DNA of 64,000 nt, taken from contig NZ_CP059556.1 in the NCBI RefSeq assembly GCF_024734405.1, forward strand, positions 6,280,422 through 6,344,421. Reading direction: 5' to 3'. The position numbers were made by a program, and so were the translations under genes. This stretch comes from Saccharopolyspora gregorii. Lineage in GTDB: Bacteria; Actinomycetota; Actinomycetes; Mycobacteriales; Pseudonocardiaceae. Under the pieces are notes generated by a model. That model was given only the letters and a program-made list of their open reading frames with translations, ran no database searches and was not told the origin of the DNA. Positions 52,858 through 61,273 of this stretch are shown here, one piece after another. The number at the start of each line of letters is the position of its first letter. The stretch's first letter is position 1.

Positions 52858-54015
52858 ATGCAGCTGCTCCACCGCGGTGACGTCGGTCCGGCCGTTGCCG
52901 AGATCAGGAACACCCTTGCTGCGCTGGGTCTCCTACCGGCCCCCCCAAACGGAACCGCGTCCGGTCCCGCGCACTTCGACGCAGCGGTGGAACACGCGGT
53001 GCGCGTTTTCCAGCAACGACGCGGGCTGATCACCGACGGGGTCGTCGGTCCTGCCACCTACCGCGCGCTGATCGACGCGCGCTGGCGGCTCGGTGACCGA
53101 TCGCTGGCCTACCTGGTGTCCAAACCGGTCAGCGGGGACGACGTGTTCGCCCTGCAGGAGCGGCTGCTCGAACTCGGCTTCGACGCGGGCAGGCCCGACG
53201 GCATCTTCGGCTGGCAGACCGAGCACGCGCTGCGCAGCTTCCAGCGCGACTACGGGCTCAACGCCGACGGCATCTGCGGGCCGGGCACGCTGCGCGCGCT
53301 CAAGCAACTCGCCCCCAAGGTCCGCGGCGGCAGGCCGGTCTACCTGCGGGAACAGGAGAAGGTGCGCCGCGCCGGGCCGCTGCTGCGCGGCAAGCGCATC
53401 GTGCTCGACCCCGGGCACGGCGGCACCGACCGCGGCGTCGCCGTCGGCGGTGTCAACGAAGCCGACATCGCCTGGGACCTGGCGCGCAGGCTCGAAGGCC
53501 GCATGGTCGCCACCGGGATGGAAGCGCTGATCACCCGCGGGCCGCACTCCTGCCCGCCGGAAGCCGACCGCGCCGGGTTCGCCAACGAGGCGGGCGCCGA
53601 CCTGTTCCTGTCGCTGCACATGGACGCCAACGCGGCACCGGCCGCGCAGGGCGTCGCCAGCTTCCACTTCGGCACCGGGAACGGCACCACCTCCACGGTG
53701 GGGGAGGCGCTGGCCGGTTTCCTGCAGCGCGAGATCGTAGCCCGCACCGGCATGCTCGACTGCCGCATCCACCCGAAGACGTGGGAAGTCCTGCGCCTCA
53801 CCCGGATGCCCGCGGTGCGCACCGAGATCGGGTACCTGACCAACCCGGAGGACCGGCGGCGGCTGCTCGACCCGGCGTTCCGCGACATCATCGCCGAGGG
53901 CCTGCTGGTCGCCGTGAAGCGGCTCTACCTGCTCGGCAAGGACGACCAGCCGACGGGCACCTTCACCTTCGACGACCTGCTTCGGCACGAGCTCACCCGC
54001 GCCGAAGGCGCCTGA
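52858..54015 (+). CDS. cwlM: CwlM-like N-acetylmuramoyl-L-alanine amidase family protein
   Basis: A 385-residue protein with two peptidoglycan-binding repeats (about 5-70 and 95-150: FQQRRGLITDGVVGPATYRAL and FQRDYGLNADGICGPGTLRAL) and an Amidase_3 domain (about 178-355). Zinc and catalytic residues appear intact: DPGHGG (H187), NEADIAWDL (E201), SLHMDAN (H254), RTEIGYLTN (E323). The end KRLYLLGKDDQPTGTFTFDDLLRHEL matches mycobacterial CwlM, a non-enzymatic activator of MurA. No signal peptide, so it is cytoplasmic. ATG at 52858 has GGAG only 3 nt upstream; a GTG at 52786 is an alternative start. Confidence 0.9.
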   Translation: MQLLHRGDVGPAVAEIRNTLAALGLLPAPPNGTASGPAHFDAAVEHAVRVFQQRRGLITDGVVGPATYRALIDARWRLGDRSLAYLVSKPVSGDDVFALQERLLELGFDAGRPDGIFGWQTEHALRSFQRDYGLNADGICGPGTLRALKQLAPKVRGGRPVYLREQEKVRRAGPLLRGKRIVLDPGHGGTDRGVAVGGVNEADIAWDLARRLEGRMVATGMEALITRGPHSCPPEADRAGFANEAGADLFLSLHMDANAAPAAQGVASFHFGTGNGTTSTVGEALAGFLQREIVARTGMLDCRIHPKTWEVLRLTRMPAVRTEIGYLTNPEDRRRLLDPAFRDIIAEGLLVAVKRLYLLGKDDQPTGTFTFDDLLRHELTRAEGA

Positions 54016-54061
54016 GCACCGCCCGCAGCGCGGAGCCGGTCGCCGCACCGGGCTCGACGGC

Positions 54062-54682
54062 TCACCCGAGGGCCGGCTCCGCCGTTTTCACCGACACCGT
54101 GCTGAGCAGCCGTTCGAGCGCTGCTTCGACGTCTTCCTTCCAGGAGATCGCGGTGCGCAGCTCCAACCGCAGCCGCGGCCACTTCGGGTGCTGCCGGACC
54201 GTCTTGAACCCGACCTGCTGCAAGAACCCGGCGGGCACCACGCAGCTGTCGGTCTCCTCGTGCAGGTCCCCGAACGCCTCGATCGCGCGCACGCCGCGCT
54301 TCGTCAGGTCCTTCGCCACGTTCTGCAGCAGCACCCGGCCCAGGCCGCCGTGCTCGAAGTCCGGCATCACCCGCAGCGCCGTCAGCAGCACCGCGTCCGC
54401 GCTGACCGGCCCGGACGGGAACGCCGCGGCCCGCGGCACCGCGGCAGGCGGGGCGTAGAGGGCGTAACCGGCGGGGACCTCGTCGACGTAGAGCACCCGG
54501 CCGCAGGACCCCCAGTCCAGCAGCACGTTGGAGACCCAGGCCTCCTTCTCGAGACCGGTTTCGCCGAACTCCTCGGCCTGCTCCCGGATGTGCGGCGCGA
54601 GTTCCCAGAACACGCAGCGACGGCACTTCGGTGGCAAGTGGTCGAGGTTGTCCAGCGTGACGCCTACGACGCGTCGCGACAC
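54062..54682 (-). CDS. GNAT family acetyltransferase (Rv3916c-like)
   Basis: A 206-residue protein placed as in mycobacteria beside cwlM. It begins VSRRVVGVTLDNLDHLPPKCRRCVFWEL, with a CRRC pair, and the acetyl-CoA fold follows: GRVLYVDEVPAGYALYAPP, VLLTALRVMPDFEHGGLGRVLLQNVAKDLTKRGVRAIEAFG. The substrate is unknown. GTG at 54680-54682 follows GGAGG by 5 nt; a 24-codon longer frame is not supported. It converges on cwlM with a 46-bp gap. Confidence 0.87.
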   Translation of the reverse strand: MSRRVVGVTLDNLDHLPPKCRRCVFWELAPHIREQAEEFGETGLEKEAWVSNVLLDWGSCGRVLYVDEVPAGYALYAPPAAVPRAAAFPSGPVSADAVLLTALRVMPDFEHGGLGRVLLQNVAKDLTKRGVRAIEAFGDLHEETDSCVVPAGFLQQVGFKTVRQHPKWPRLRLELRTAISWKEDVEAALERLLSTVSVKTAEPALG

Positions 54683-54950
54683 CCTGACCTCCCCTGCAAT
54701 CCGCCAGAACCCACGCACGGCAGGTGGGGTGCCGCAAGGATAAGCCGACCCCACCGAGCGCCGGAAGCATCTCGTCCTTCCCAGTGTCCCTCGGAATGGT
54801 GAGATGGGTTACCGTCAAGCCGGTTTGTGCGAGGCGCCCGTTACACGAGCCACCGCCGGACGCGATAGCACAGATAGACTCGCGCGACCGTCACCTAGCG
54901 GTAACAGGAGACGATCACTACAGCGCACACCCGATCCACCGGAGCGCGGA

Positions 54951-56315
54951 ATGTCCGATCACGGCAGCAACCCGACCGATCAGCAGCAGCCCGGCCCCCA
55001 GCAGGAGGCAGCGGTCCAGCAGGCAGGAGCGGCGCGCAACCTCGACGCGCACCGCGACCGCTACGCCCAGCGGACCGCAGGCATGACCGCATCGGAGATC
55101 CGGGCACTGTTCGCCGTGGCCAGCCGGCCCGAGGTCGTCTCGCTCGCCGGCGGAATGCCGAACCTCGCCGCGCTGCCGCTGGACTCGCTCGCCACCGAGG
55201 TCGCCCGGCTCATCGCCGATGACGGCCAAGCCGCGCTGCAGTACGGCTCCGCGCACGGCGTGCCGGAGCTGCGCGAGCAGATCTGCGAGATCATGGCCGC
55301 CGAGGGGATCACCGGTCACCCGGACGACGTGATGGTCACCGTCGGTTCCCAGATGGCGCTGGACATGGTGACCAGGCTGTTCTGCGACCCGGGCGACGTG
55401 GTCCTCGCCGAAGGACCGTCCTACGTCGGTGCGCTCGGCTCCTTCGCCGCCTACCAGGCCAAGGTCGTGCACGTCGCGATGGACGACGACGGCCTCCAGC
55501 CCGAGGCGCTGCGGCACGCGATCGCCGAGGTCACCGCGCGCGGCGAACGCATCAAGTTCCTCTACACCATCCCGAACTTCCACAACCCCGGCGGCGTCAC
55601 GCTCGCCGTGGAGCGCCGCGCCGAGATCCTCGAGATCTGCCGCAAGCACGACATCCTGGTGCTCGAGGACAACCCGTACGGCCTGCTCGGCTTCGACGGG
55701 CAGACCTACCCGGCGCTGCGCAGCCTCGACCCGGAGAACGTGGTCTACCTCGGCTCGTTCTCCAAGACCTTCGCGTCCGGGCTCCGCGTCGGCTGGGTGC
55801 TCGCCCCGCACGCGGTGCGGGAGAAGCTGGTGCTCGCCGCCGAATCGGCGACGCTGTGCCCGCCCACGCTGAACCAGATGATCGTGTCCCGCTACCTCAC
55901 CACGCACGACTGGAAGGGCCAGATCAAGACCTTCCGCGAGCAGTACCGGGAGCGCCGCGACGCGATGCTCGGCGCCCTGGAGCAGCACATGCCGGCCGGC
56001 TGCACTTGGACCAAGCCCGACGGCGGGTTCTACGTGTGGCTCACCGCCCCGGAAGGCGTGGACACCAAGGCGATGCTGCCGCGCGCCGTGACCCAGCGGG
56101 TCGCGTACGCCTCCGGCACCGGCTTCTACGCGGACTCGTTCGGAGCCCGGCAGATGCGGCTGTCCTACTGCTACCCGACGCCGGAACGCATCCGGGAAGG
56201 CGTCCGCAGGCTCGCGAACACGCTGACCGACGAGATGGAGCTGGTGCGGACCTTCGGCACCGTGCCGCAGCGCGCGGTGTCCGGGCCCGAAGCTCCCTCT
56301 CCCGACACGGCGTAA
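54951..56315 (+). CDS. PLP-dependent aminotransferase (class I/II, MocR/2-aminoadipate-type)
   Basis: A 454-residue fold-type I aminotransferase. PLP-binding lysine is K272 in LGSFSKTFASGLRVGW; other marks are LAGGMPN near 66, LQYGSAHGVPELREQI, IPNFHNPGGVTL, LEDNPYGLL and MRLSYCYP for the carboxylate Arg. The first 40 residues are Gln-rich and disordered. The family includes 2-aminoadipate and branched-chain or aromatic transaminases; substrate is not predictable. ATG at 54951 follows GGAGCGCGG. It sits between the cwlM-GNAT pair and a Ddl-like ligase, and is not part of the mycobacterial version of this region. Confidence 0.9.
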   Translation: MSDHGSNPTDQQQPGPQQEAAVQQAGAARNLDAHRDRYAQRTAGMTASEIRALFAVASRPEVVSLAGGMPNLAALPLDSLATEVARLIADDGQAALQYGSAHGVPELREQICEIMAAEGITGHPDDVMVTVGSQMALDMVTRLFCDPGDVVLAEGPSYVGALGSFAAYQAKVVHVAMDDDGLQPEALRHAIAEVTARGERIKFLYTIPNFHNPGGVTLAVERRAEILEICRKHDILVLEDNPYGLLGFDGQTYPALRSLDPENVVYLGSFSKTFASGLRVGWVLAPHAVREKLVLAAESATLCPPTLNQMIVSRYLTTHDWKGQIKTFREQYRERRDAMLGALEQHMPAGCTWTKPDGGFYVWLTAPEGVDTKAMLPRAVTQRVAYASGTGFYADSFGARQMRLSYCYPTPERIREGVRRLANTLTDEMELVRTFGTVPQRAVSGPEAPSPDTA

Positions 56316-56343
56316 CCTCGGGTCCTGCCGCACGATTCGATCG

Positions 56344-56372
56344 GTCCACTGCGCACCTGGTGCGCAGTGGAC
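56344..56372 (+). terminator. Intrinsic terminator after the aminotransferase gene
   Basis: Perfect 13-bp stem (56344-56356 with 56360-56372), 3-nt loop, followed by TCTTACTTTC. Confidence 0.7.
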
Positions 56373-56397
56373 TCTTACTTTCAGGGGAGTTCGACCA

Positions 56398-57348
56398 GTG
56401 TCCGATCGTTGGGTCGCCGTGCTGTCCGGTGGGCTGTCGCACGAGCGCGAAGTGTCGTTGCGCTCCGGGAGGCGGTTGTCCACCGCGCTGCGCTCCGTCG
56501 GAATGACCGTGGGGGAGTGGGACGCGGACTCCCGCCTCCTCGCACGCGTCCAGGACGAACGGCCGGATGCCGTGGTCATCGCGCTGCACGGTGGTGAAGG
56601 GGAGAACGGCGCGGTGCAGTCCGTGCTGGACATGCTCGGCGTCCCGTACGTGGGCACCGACCCGCGCGCCTGCCGCCGCGCGTGGGACAAGCCGACCGCC
56701 AAGGCCGAGCTGGCGCGCGCGGGCCTCAGCACCCCGGACTGGGTGGTGCTGCCGCACGCCACGTTCCGCGAACTCGGGGCGCAGGCGGTGCTGGACGCGC
56801 TGGTCGCCAAGCTCGGCCTGCCGCTGATGCTGAAGCCGGACCAGGGCGGGTCGGCGCTCGGCGCCCGGGTCGTCCGGGACGCCTCGGAACTGCCCTCGGC
56901 GATGGTGGGTGCGCTGGCCTACGGCGACACCGTGCTCGTGGAGCAGTTCGTCGAAGGCGTCGAGGTGGCGATCAGCGTCGTCGACACCGCGGACGGGCCG
57001 GAGGCGTTGCCCGCGGTGCGGATCGAAGCAGCCGACGGCGTGTACGACTACACCGCGCGCTACACCGCGGGGCTCACCAGCTACGAGGCCCCGGCCGATC
57101 TGGCACCGGACGTCGCGACCCGGGCGGGGGAGCTGGCGGTCTCGGCGCACCGGCTGCTGGGGCTGCGCGACGTGTCCCGCACCGACGCGATCATCGATCA
57201 GCACGGGGTGCCGCACTTCCTCGAAGTGAACGTGTCGCCGGGACTGACCGAGACCTCGCTGTTCCCGATGGCGGTGGAAGCCGCCGACCGGTCCCTCGGC
57301 GAGGTGTTCGCCGGACTGGTGGAGAAGGCGATCGCTCGCGGCAACTGA
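56398..57348 (+). CDS. ddl: D-alanine-D-alanine ligase family ATP-grasp enzyme
   Basis: A 316-residue ATP-grasp ligase of the D-Ala-D-Ala type. Motifs: VLSGGLSHEREVSLRSG near the start, ALHGGEGENGAVQ (about 62-74), PLMLKPDQGGSALGARVV (ATP loop), VEGVEVAISVV, the omega-loop-like YDYTARYTAG, and FLEVNVSPGLTETSLFP (metal ligands). The loop GGSALG differs from the usual GSSxG. GTG at 56398 follows GGGGAG. Actinomycetes normally keep their main ddl elsewhere, so this may be a second ligase; the product could be another dipeptide. Confidence 0.85.
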   Translation: MSDRWVAVLSGGLSHEREVSLRSGRRLSTALRSVGMTVGEWDADSRLLARVQDERPDAVVIALHGGEGENGAVQSVLDMLGVPYVGTDPRACRRAWDKPTAKAELARAGLSTPDWVVLPHATFRELGAQAVLDALVAKLGLPLMLKPDQGGSALGARVVRDASELPSAMVGALAYGDTVLVEQFVEGVEVAISVVDTADGPEALPAVRIEAADGVYDYTARYTAGLTSYEAPADLAPDVATRAGELAVSAHRLLGLRDVSRTDAIIDQHGVPHFLEVNVSPGLTETSLFPMAVEAADRSLGEVFAGLVEKAIARGN

Positions 57349-57353
57349 TCGCA

Positions 57354-57369
57354 TGTTTCACGTGAAACA
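57354..57369. promoter_or_regulatory. parS: parS site 1
   Basis: Perfect 16-bp consensus TGTTTCACGTGAAACA just after the ddl stop codon. Confidence 0.95.
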
Positions 57370-57420
57370 GCGAGCGGGTCGGGTTCGCTGATCCGACGCG
57401 CAGTTCCCCGCTCGAGCAGG

Positions 57421-57448
57421 AGCCGCCGATGTCACGACATCGGCGGCT
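57421..57448 (+). terminator. Terminator hairpin after ddl
   Basis: Inverted repeat 57421-57433 with 57436-57448 (12-13 bp, tight loop) followed by CTTCTTCGTT. Confidence 0.65.
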
Positions 57449-57635
57449 CTTCTTCGTTCCGGGGTCGGCCTACGCGTTGACGGATCCGCGGAGCCGAAGT
57501 GATCGGCGTCGGGCCGGAGCGATGTCGGGCCTCCGGACCGCGGAGGAGGGGGAGCGGTCGTCAGTGGCGGCCGCTCCAGCAAACCGGATGAACAGGGCAA
57601 AACGGTGATCGTCACCGTGACGAAAGGCCCCGGTG

Positions 57636-58658
57636 TCATCCCTCCCGGATTTCGCGGAGTTTTTCGGCCTCACCCGGCAACAACAACTCGGCCAACCGCT
57701 CCAAGTCGTCGACCGAACCGAACTCCACGACGATCCGGCCCTTCCGCTTGCCCAGATCGACCTTGACCTTCGTGTCGAAGCGGTCGGACAGCTTCTCCGC
57801 GAGCCCCTGCAAACCGGGGGACTGCAGCTGCTTCCGCGGCGCCGCCTTCTGCTTCGCCGGCCCCTCGCTCTTCTTGAGCGTCACCGCCTCCTCGGTCGCC
57901 CGCACGGACAACCCCTCGGCGATGATCCGCGATGCCAGCTCCTCCTGGCCGCCCGCGTCGTCCAAGGCGAGCAGCGCCCGCGCGTGCCCCGCCGACAGCA
58001 CCCCGGCCGCGACCCGGCGCTGCACCGGCATCGGCAGCCGGAGCAGGCGGATCGTGTTGGTGATGACCGGACGGCTGCGACCGATCCGCTCCGCCAGCTC
58101 GTCGTGCGTCACGTCGAACTCGTCCAGCAGCTGCTGGTACGCGGCCGCCTCTTCGAGCGGGTTCAGCTGCACCCGGTGGATGTTCTCCAGCAGGGCGTCC
58201 CGCAGCAGCGCGTCGTCCGCCGTCTCGCGGACGATCGCCGGGATGACCTCCAGACCGGCGCGCTGCGAGGCGCGCCAGCGGCGCTCGCCCATGATGAGCT
58301 CGTACTGGCCGGACTCGATCTCCCGCACCACGATCGGCTGCATCAGCCCGAACTCGCGGATCGAGTGCTCCAGCTCGGACAGCGCCTCTTCGTCGAAGAC
58401 CTGCCGCGGCTGCCGCGGATTCGGCGTGATGGACGCGGTCACGACCTCCCGGTAGGTCGCGCCCGCCACCGTTCCGCCGCTCGTTTCACGTGAAACCGGC
58501 TCTGGCGCGCTCGCGCCGTCCCCCGGAGCGGGGGAGGGAGGTGGGGTGAAGCCGGCGCCGCGCACGGAGACTCCGGTCGAGCCGCCGCTCTCCGCGGGAG
58601 GACCGCTCGGGATCAGCGCCGCGAGGCCGCGCCCCAGACCACCCTTGCGTTCGGTCAT
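57636..58658 (-). CDS. parB: Chromosome partitioning protein ParB (CTP-dependent parS binder)
   Basis: A 340-residue ParB. A disordered N-terminal 70 residues ([19 protein letters not shown], the ParA-stimulating peptide type) precede the CTP-binding domain ([43 protein letters not shown]) and the helix-turn-helix that reads parS ([26 protein letters not shown]). The C-terminal dimer domain ends [19 protein letters not shown] at 58656-58658 overlaps the parA stop (ATGA). A parS site lies inside the gene, encoding VSRET. Confidence 0.97.
   Translation of the reverse strand: MTERKGGLGRGLAALIPSGPPAESGGSTGVSVRGAGFTPPPSPAPGDGASAPEPVSRETSGGTVAGATYREVVTASITPNPRQPRQVFDEEALSELEHSIREFGLMQPIVVREIESGQYELIMGERRWRASQRAGLEVIPAIVRETADDALLRDALLENIHRVQLNPLEEAAAYQQLLDEFDVTHDELAERIGRSRPVITNTIRLLRLPMPVQRRVAAGVLSAGHARALLALDDAGGQEELASRIIAEGLSVRATEEAVTLKKSEGPAKQKAAPRKQLQSPGLQGLAEKLSDRFDTKVKVDLGKRKGRIVVEFGSVDDLERLAELLLPGEAEKLREIREG
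58482..58497. promoter_or_regulatory. parS: parS site 2, inside parB
   Basis: Core GTTTCACGTGAAAC at 58483-58496, within the disordered N-terminal coding part of parB. Confidence 0.92.
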
Positions 58659-59659
58659 GCCGTCTTCCTCTCCACACCCCGCTCGGCGATCTCCTTCGCC
58701 GCATCCAGGTAGCTCATCGAACCCCGCGAACCGGGATCGTAGTTCAGCACCGTCTTGCCGAACCCGGGCGCTTCCGAGATCTTCACGCTGCGCGGGATGA
58801 CCGTCCGCAGCGTGAGCTCCCCGAAGTGACCGCGCACCTCGTTGGTCACCTGGTCCGCCAGCTTGGTGCGGCCGTCGTACATCGTCAGCAGGATCGTGGA
58901 CACCCACAGCGCCGGGTTCAGGTGCGCCTGCACCAGCTCGATGTTGCGCAGCAGCTGCCCGAGACCCTCCAGCGCGTAGTACTCGCACTGGATCGGGATC
59001 AGCACCTCGTGCGCGGCCACCATCGCGTTCACCGTGAGCAGGCCGAGCGAAGGCGGGCAGTCGATGAAGACGTAGTCGGGCGCGATCTGCTCGATCGCCT
59101 CGGACTTCAGCGCCTCCTTGAGCCGCCCTTCCCGGGCGACCATCGACACCAGCTCGATCTCCGAGCCGGCCAGGTCGAGGGTCGCCGGCACGCAGTACAG
59201 GTTCGGCGATTCGGTGCTCTGCGCCGCGGCGTCCGCGATGCTGATCTCGCCGAGCAGCACCTCGTACACCGAGGGGACACCGGAGCGGTGGTCCACGCCG
59301 AGCGCGGTGCTGGCGTTGCCCTGCGGGTCGAGGTCGATCACGAGCACCTTCAGCCCCTGCACCGCCAGCCCGGCGGCCAGGTTCACCGTGCTCGTCGTCT
59401 TGCCGACGCCGCCCTTCTGGTTGGCGACGGTGAGGATGCGCCGCCGATCCGGGCGGGGGAGCTGCATCGTCTCGGGGTGCAGCACCCGGGTCGCCCGCTG
59501 GGCCTCTTCCATGATCGGAGTCCAGCCCACGCCATCCGCCGGGAAGGCCTCATTCGCTTGCTGACCGCGTTCTTCCGCGCTGGAAGGGAAACGCATGGAA
59601 CCCATCACGCGCCCCTTCGTTTCACGTGAAACACGATCCGCTCCGTTCGACTCCGTCAC
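58655..59659 (-). CDS. parA: Chromosome partitioning ATPase ParA
   Basis: A 334-residue ParA/Soj ATPase that drives origin segregation with ParB. Deviant Walker A KGGVGKTT is at about 82-89 (signature lysine K82), Walker B-like [11 protein letters not shown] and [10 protein letters not shown], and [14 protein letters not shown]. The start GTG at 59657-59659 overlaps the rsmG stop (GTGA); a start at MGSMRF 19 residues later is possible. A parS site lies within the first codons. Transcribed as rsmG-parA-parB with overlapping reading-frame ends. Confidence 0.97.
   Translation of the reverse strand: MTESNGADRVSRETKGRVMGSMRFPSSAEERGQQANEAFPADGVGWTPIMEEAQRATRVLHPETMQLPRPDRRRILTVANQKGGVGKTTSTVNLAAGLAVQGLKVLVIDLDPQGNASTALGVDHRSGVPSVYEVLLGEISIADAAAQSTESPNLYCVPATLDLAGSEIELVSMVAREGRLKEALKSEAIEQIAPDYVFIDCPPSLGLLTVNAMVAAHEVLIPIQCEYYALEGLGQLLRNIELVQAHLNPALWVSTILLTMYDGRTKLADQVTNEVRGHFGELTLRTVIPRSVKISEAPGFGKTVLNYDPGSRGSMSYLDAAKEIAERGVERKTA
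59618..59633. promoter_or_regulatory. parS: parS site 3, at the 5' end of parA
   Basis: Core GTTTCACGTGAAAC at 59619-59632. Confidence 0.92.
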
Positions 59660-60366
59660 CGTCCACGATCCTTCCTCGCTCTGCGGCCGCCGTCACGACG
59701 CCGACCGGGCGCTTTCTGAGATACCCGCTCCACGACGACGACCGTCGTCGGCACATCGAGCACGTTGTCGCCGCACGACAACACTTCACCGGGGCTGCCA
59801 CCCACCGCCTGGACGGCGGCCGCATCGCGTTCCAGCTCTTCCGCAGCGGTCGATCCCTTCAACGCCAGCAACCGCCCGCCGGGACGCAACAGGGGGAGGC
59901 ACCAGGCCGAGAGCCGTTCCAACGGCGCCACGGCGCGCGCGGTGACCACGTCCTGATCGGCGAGCCGATCACGCACCGGGCCTTCCTCGGCACGCCCACG
60001 CACCACCTCGACGGAGAGATCCAGTTCCTCGATGACTTCCCGCAGCCAGGCCACTCGTCGAGCCATCGGCTCCAGCAGAACCAGCTCGACATCGGGGCGA
60101 GCGATCGCCAGCGGAATGCCCGGCAGCCCCGCCCCTGAGCCTACGTCCACGACACGGCAATTCGGTGGCAGCAACTCCGCGAGTACCGCAGAGTTCAACA
60201 GATGGCGGTCCCAAATACGGGGGAGTTCCCGCGGGCCGATCAATCCTCGCCGCACGCCTTGCTCGGCGAGCATCGTCGCGAACCGCTCCGCTCCCGGAAG
60301 ACGATCGCCGAACACCGCTCGCGCGGCCTCCGGAACCGGGATCGGATCACCTTCTGCTGCGGTCAC
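59656..60366 (-). CDS. rsmG: 16S rRNA (guanine-527-N7)-methyltransferase RsmG (GidB)
   Basis: A 236-residue SAM-dependent methyltransferase. Features: LPRIWDRHLLNSAVLAELLP, SAM motif VVDVGSGAGLPGIPLAIARPD (about 72-92), LLEPMARRVAWLREV, ARAVAPLERLSAWCLPLLRPGG and LALKGSTAAEEL. The basic C-terminal tail ([15 protein letters not shown]) is typical of actinobacteria. GTG at 60364-60366 begins just left of a group of parS sites that must lie in its promoter. Confidence 0.96.
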   Translation of the reverse strand: MTAAEGDPIPVPEAARAVFGDRLPGAERFATMLAEQGVRRGLIGPRELPRIWDRHLLNSAVLAELLPPNCRVVDVGSGAGLPGIPLAIARPDVELVLLEPMARRVAWLREVIEELDLSVEVVRGRAEEGPVRDRLADQDVVTARAVAPLERLSAWCLPLLRPGGRLLALKGSTAAEELERDAAAVQAVGGSPGEVLSCGDNVLDVPTTVVVVERVSQKAPGRRRDGGRRARKDRGR

Positions 60367-60387
60367 AGTCTTCCACCCTGCTGTCGT

Positions 60388-60403
60388 TGTTTCACGTGAA
60401 ACG
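60388..60403. promoter_or_regulatory. parS: parS site 4
   Basis: Core GTTTCACGTGAAAC at 60389-60402, 22 bp upstream of rsmG. Confidence 0.92.
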
Positions 60404-60431
60404 GGGCGCGTCCACCAAGTCGGTACGGAGT

Positions 60432-60447
60432 TGTTTCACGTGGAACG
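60432..60447. promoter_or_regulatory. parS: parS-like site 5, one mismatch
   Basis: GTTTCACGTGGAAC at 60433-60446; one base differs from the palindrome. Confidence 0.75.
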
Positions 60448-60467
60448 GGCTCGATGATCGGCGCACT

Positions 60468-60483
60468 GGTTTCACGTGAAACG
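60468..60483. promoter_or_regulatory. parS: parS site 6
   Basis: Core GTTTCACGTGAAAC at 60469-60482. Confidence 0.92.
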
Positions 60484-60555
60484 CGGACTCGGCACAGGCG
60501 GCCCGCGCGACCCGCATCATCATCTCAGCCTGAAGTCGGTCTTGCTCCCGCGCCT

Positions 60556-60571
60556 GGTTTCACGTGAAACA
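60556..60571. promoter_or_regulatory. parS: parS site 7
   Basis: Core GTTTCACGTGAAAC at 60557-60570. Confidence 0.92.
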
Positions 60572-60621
60572 CGGCGGATCCGGCTGCCCGGTTCCGCGCG
60601 GGACGACGTGCGGACGCAAGA

Positions 60622-60652
60622 ACGCCCGGCCGGGGAGATCCCGACCGGGCGT
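60622..60652 (-). terminator. Terminator hairpin after jag
   Basis: Stem of 8 bp (60622-60629 with 60645-60652) extended inside by four more pairs after one mismatch; a second small hairpin (60663-60681) lies just before it. Ends the rpmH-to-jag operon. Confidence 0.55.
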
Positions 60653-60690
60653 CTGCGTTCGACCCCGCGGCCACCGCGGGGGAGGGGAGG

Positions 60691-61239
60691 TCAGTTCGAC
60701 TTGTAGACGACGACCTTCCGGTTCGGCTCTTCGCCTTCGCTCTCGCTGTGCACGCCGTCCACCGCCGCGACCGCGTCGTGGATGATCTTCCGCTCGAACG
60801 GGGTCATCGGACGGAGGCGGGTCTCCTCGCCGGAGGACAGCACCTCTTCCGCCGTGGTGCGACCGAGGTCGCTGAGCTCCTCGCGTCGACCCGCGCGCCA
60901 CCCGGCCACGTCCAGCATGAGACGGCTGCGCACGCCGGTGTCCTGCTGCACGGCGAGCCGGGTCAGCTCCTGCAGCGCTTCCAGCACCTGGCCACGCGAG
61001 CCGACCAACTTCTCCAGATCGCCACCGCCGTCGATGCTCACCACCGCACGACCGGCCTCCACGTCGAGGTCGATGTCCCCGTCGTAGTCCAGCAGGTCGA
61101 GCAGCCGCTCCAGGTAGTCACCGGCCACGTCGCCCTCCTGGACGAGCAACGTCTCGGTATTGCTGCGCTCCTGGTCCGTGTTCGGCGTGGACTCCGCCGA
61201 CTCCTCGACCTTGGTCGGCTCCTGCACGGTTTCAGACAC
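60691..61239 (-). CDS. jag: Jag/KhpB-like KH-R3H RNA-binding protein
   Basis: A 182-residue RNA-binding protein. The KH domain is at about 50-115 (GDYLERLLDLLDYDGDIDLDVEAGRAVVSIDGGGDLEKLVGSRGQVLEALQELTRLAVQ), and the R3H domain at about 115-180 (RPMTPFERKIIHDAVAAVDGVHSES, VVVYKSN). The acidic N-terminal 45 residues replace the Jag-N module. GTG at 61237-61239 follows AGGAG by 7 nt. It is the last gene of rpmH-rnpA-yidD-yidC-jag. Confidence 0.95.
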   Translation of the reverse strand: MSETVQEPTKVEESAESTPNTDQERSNTETLLVQEGDVAGDYLERLLDLLDYDGDIDLDVEAGRAVVSIDGGGDLEKLVGSRGQVLEALQELTRLAVQQDTGVRSRLMLDVAGWRAGRREELSDLGRTTAEEVLSSGEETRLRPMTPFERKIIHDAVAAVDGVHSESEGEEPNRKVVVYKSN

Positions 61240-61273
61240 TGGGCGTCTCCTCTCCAGGGGTACGCGACGTCGG

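Larger units (their letters stand above)
60367..60690. other. parS-rich spacer between rsmG and jag
   Basis: About 324 bp without a gene. It holds four parS or parS-like sites and, at its right end, the jag terminator. Confidence 0.8.
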
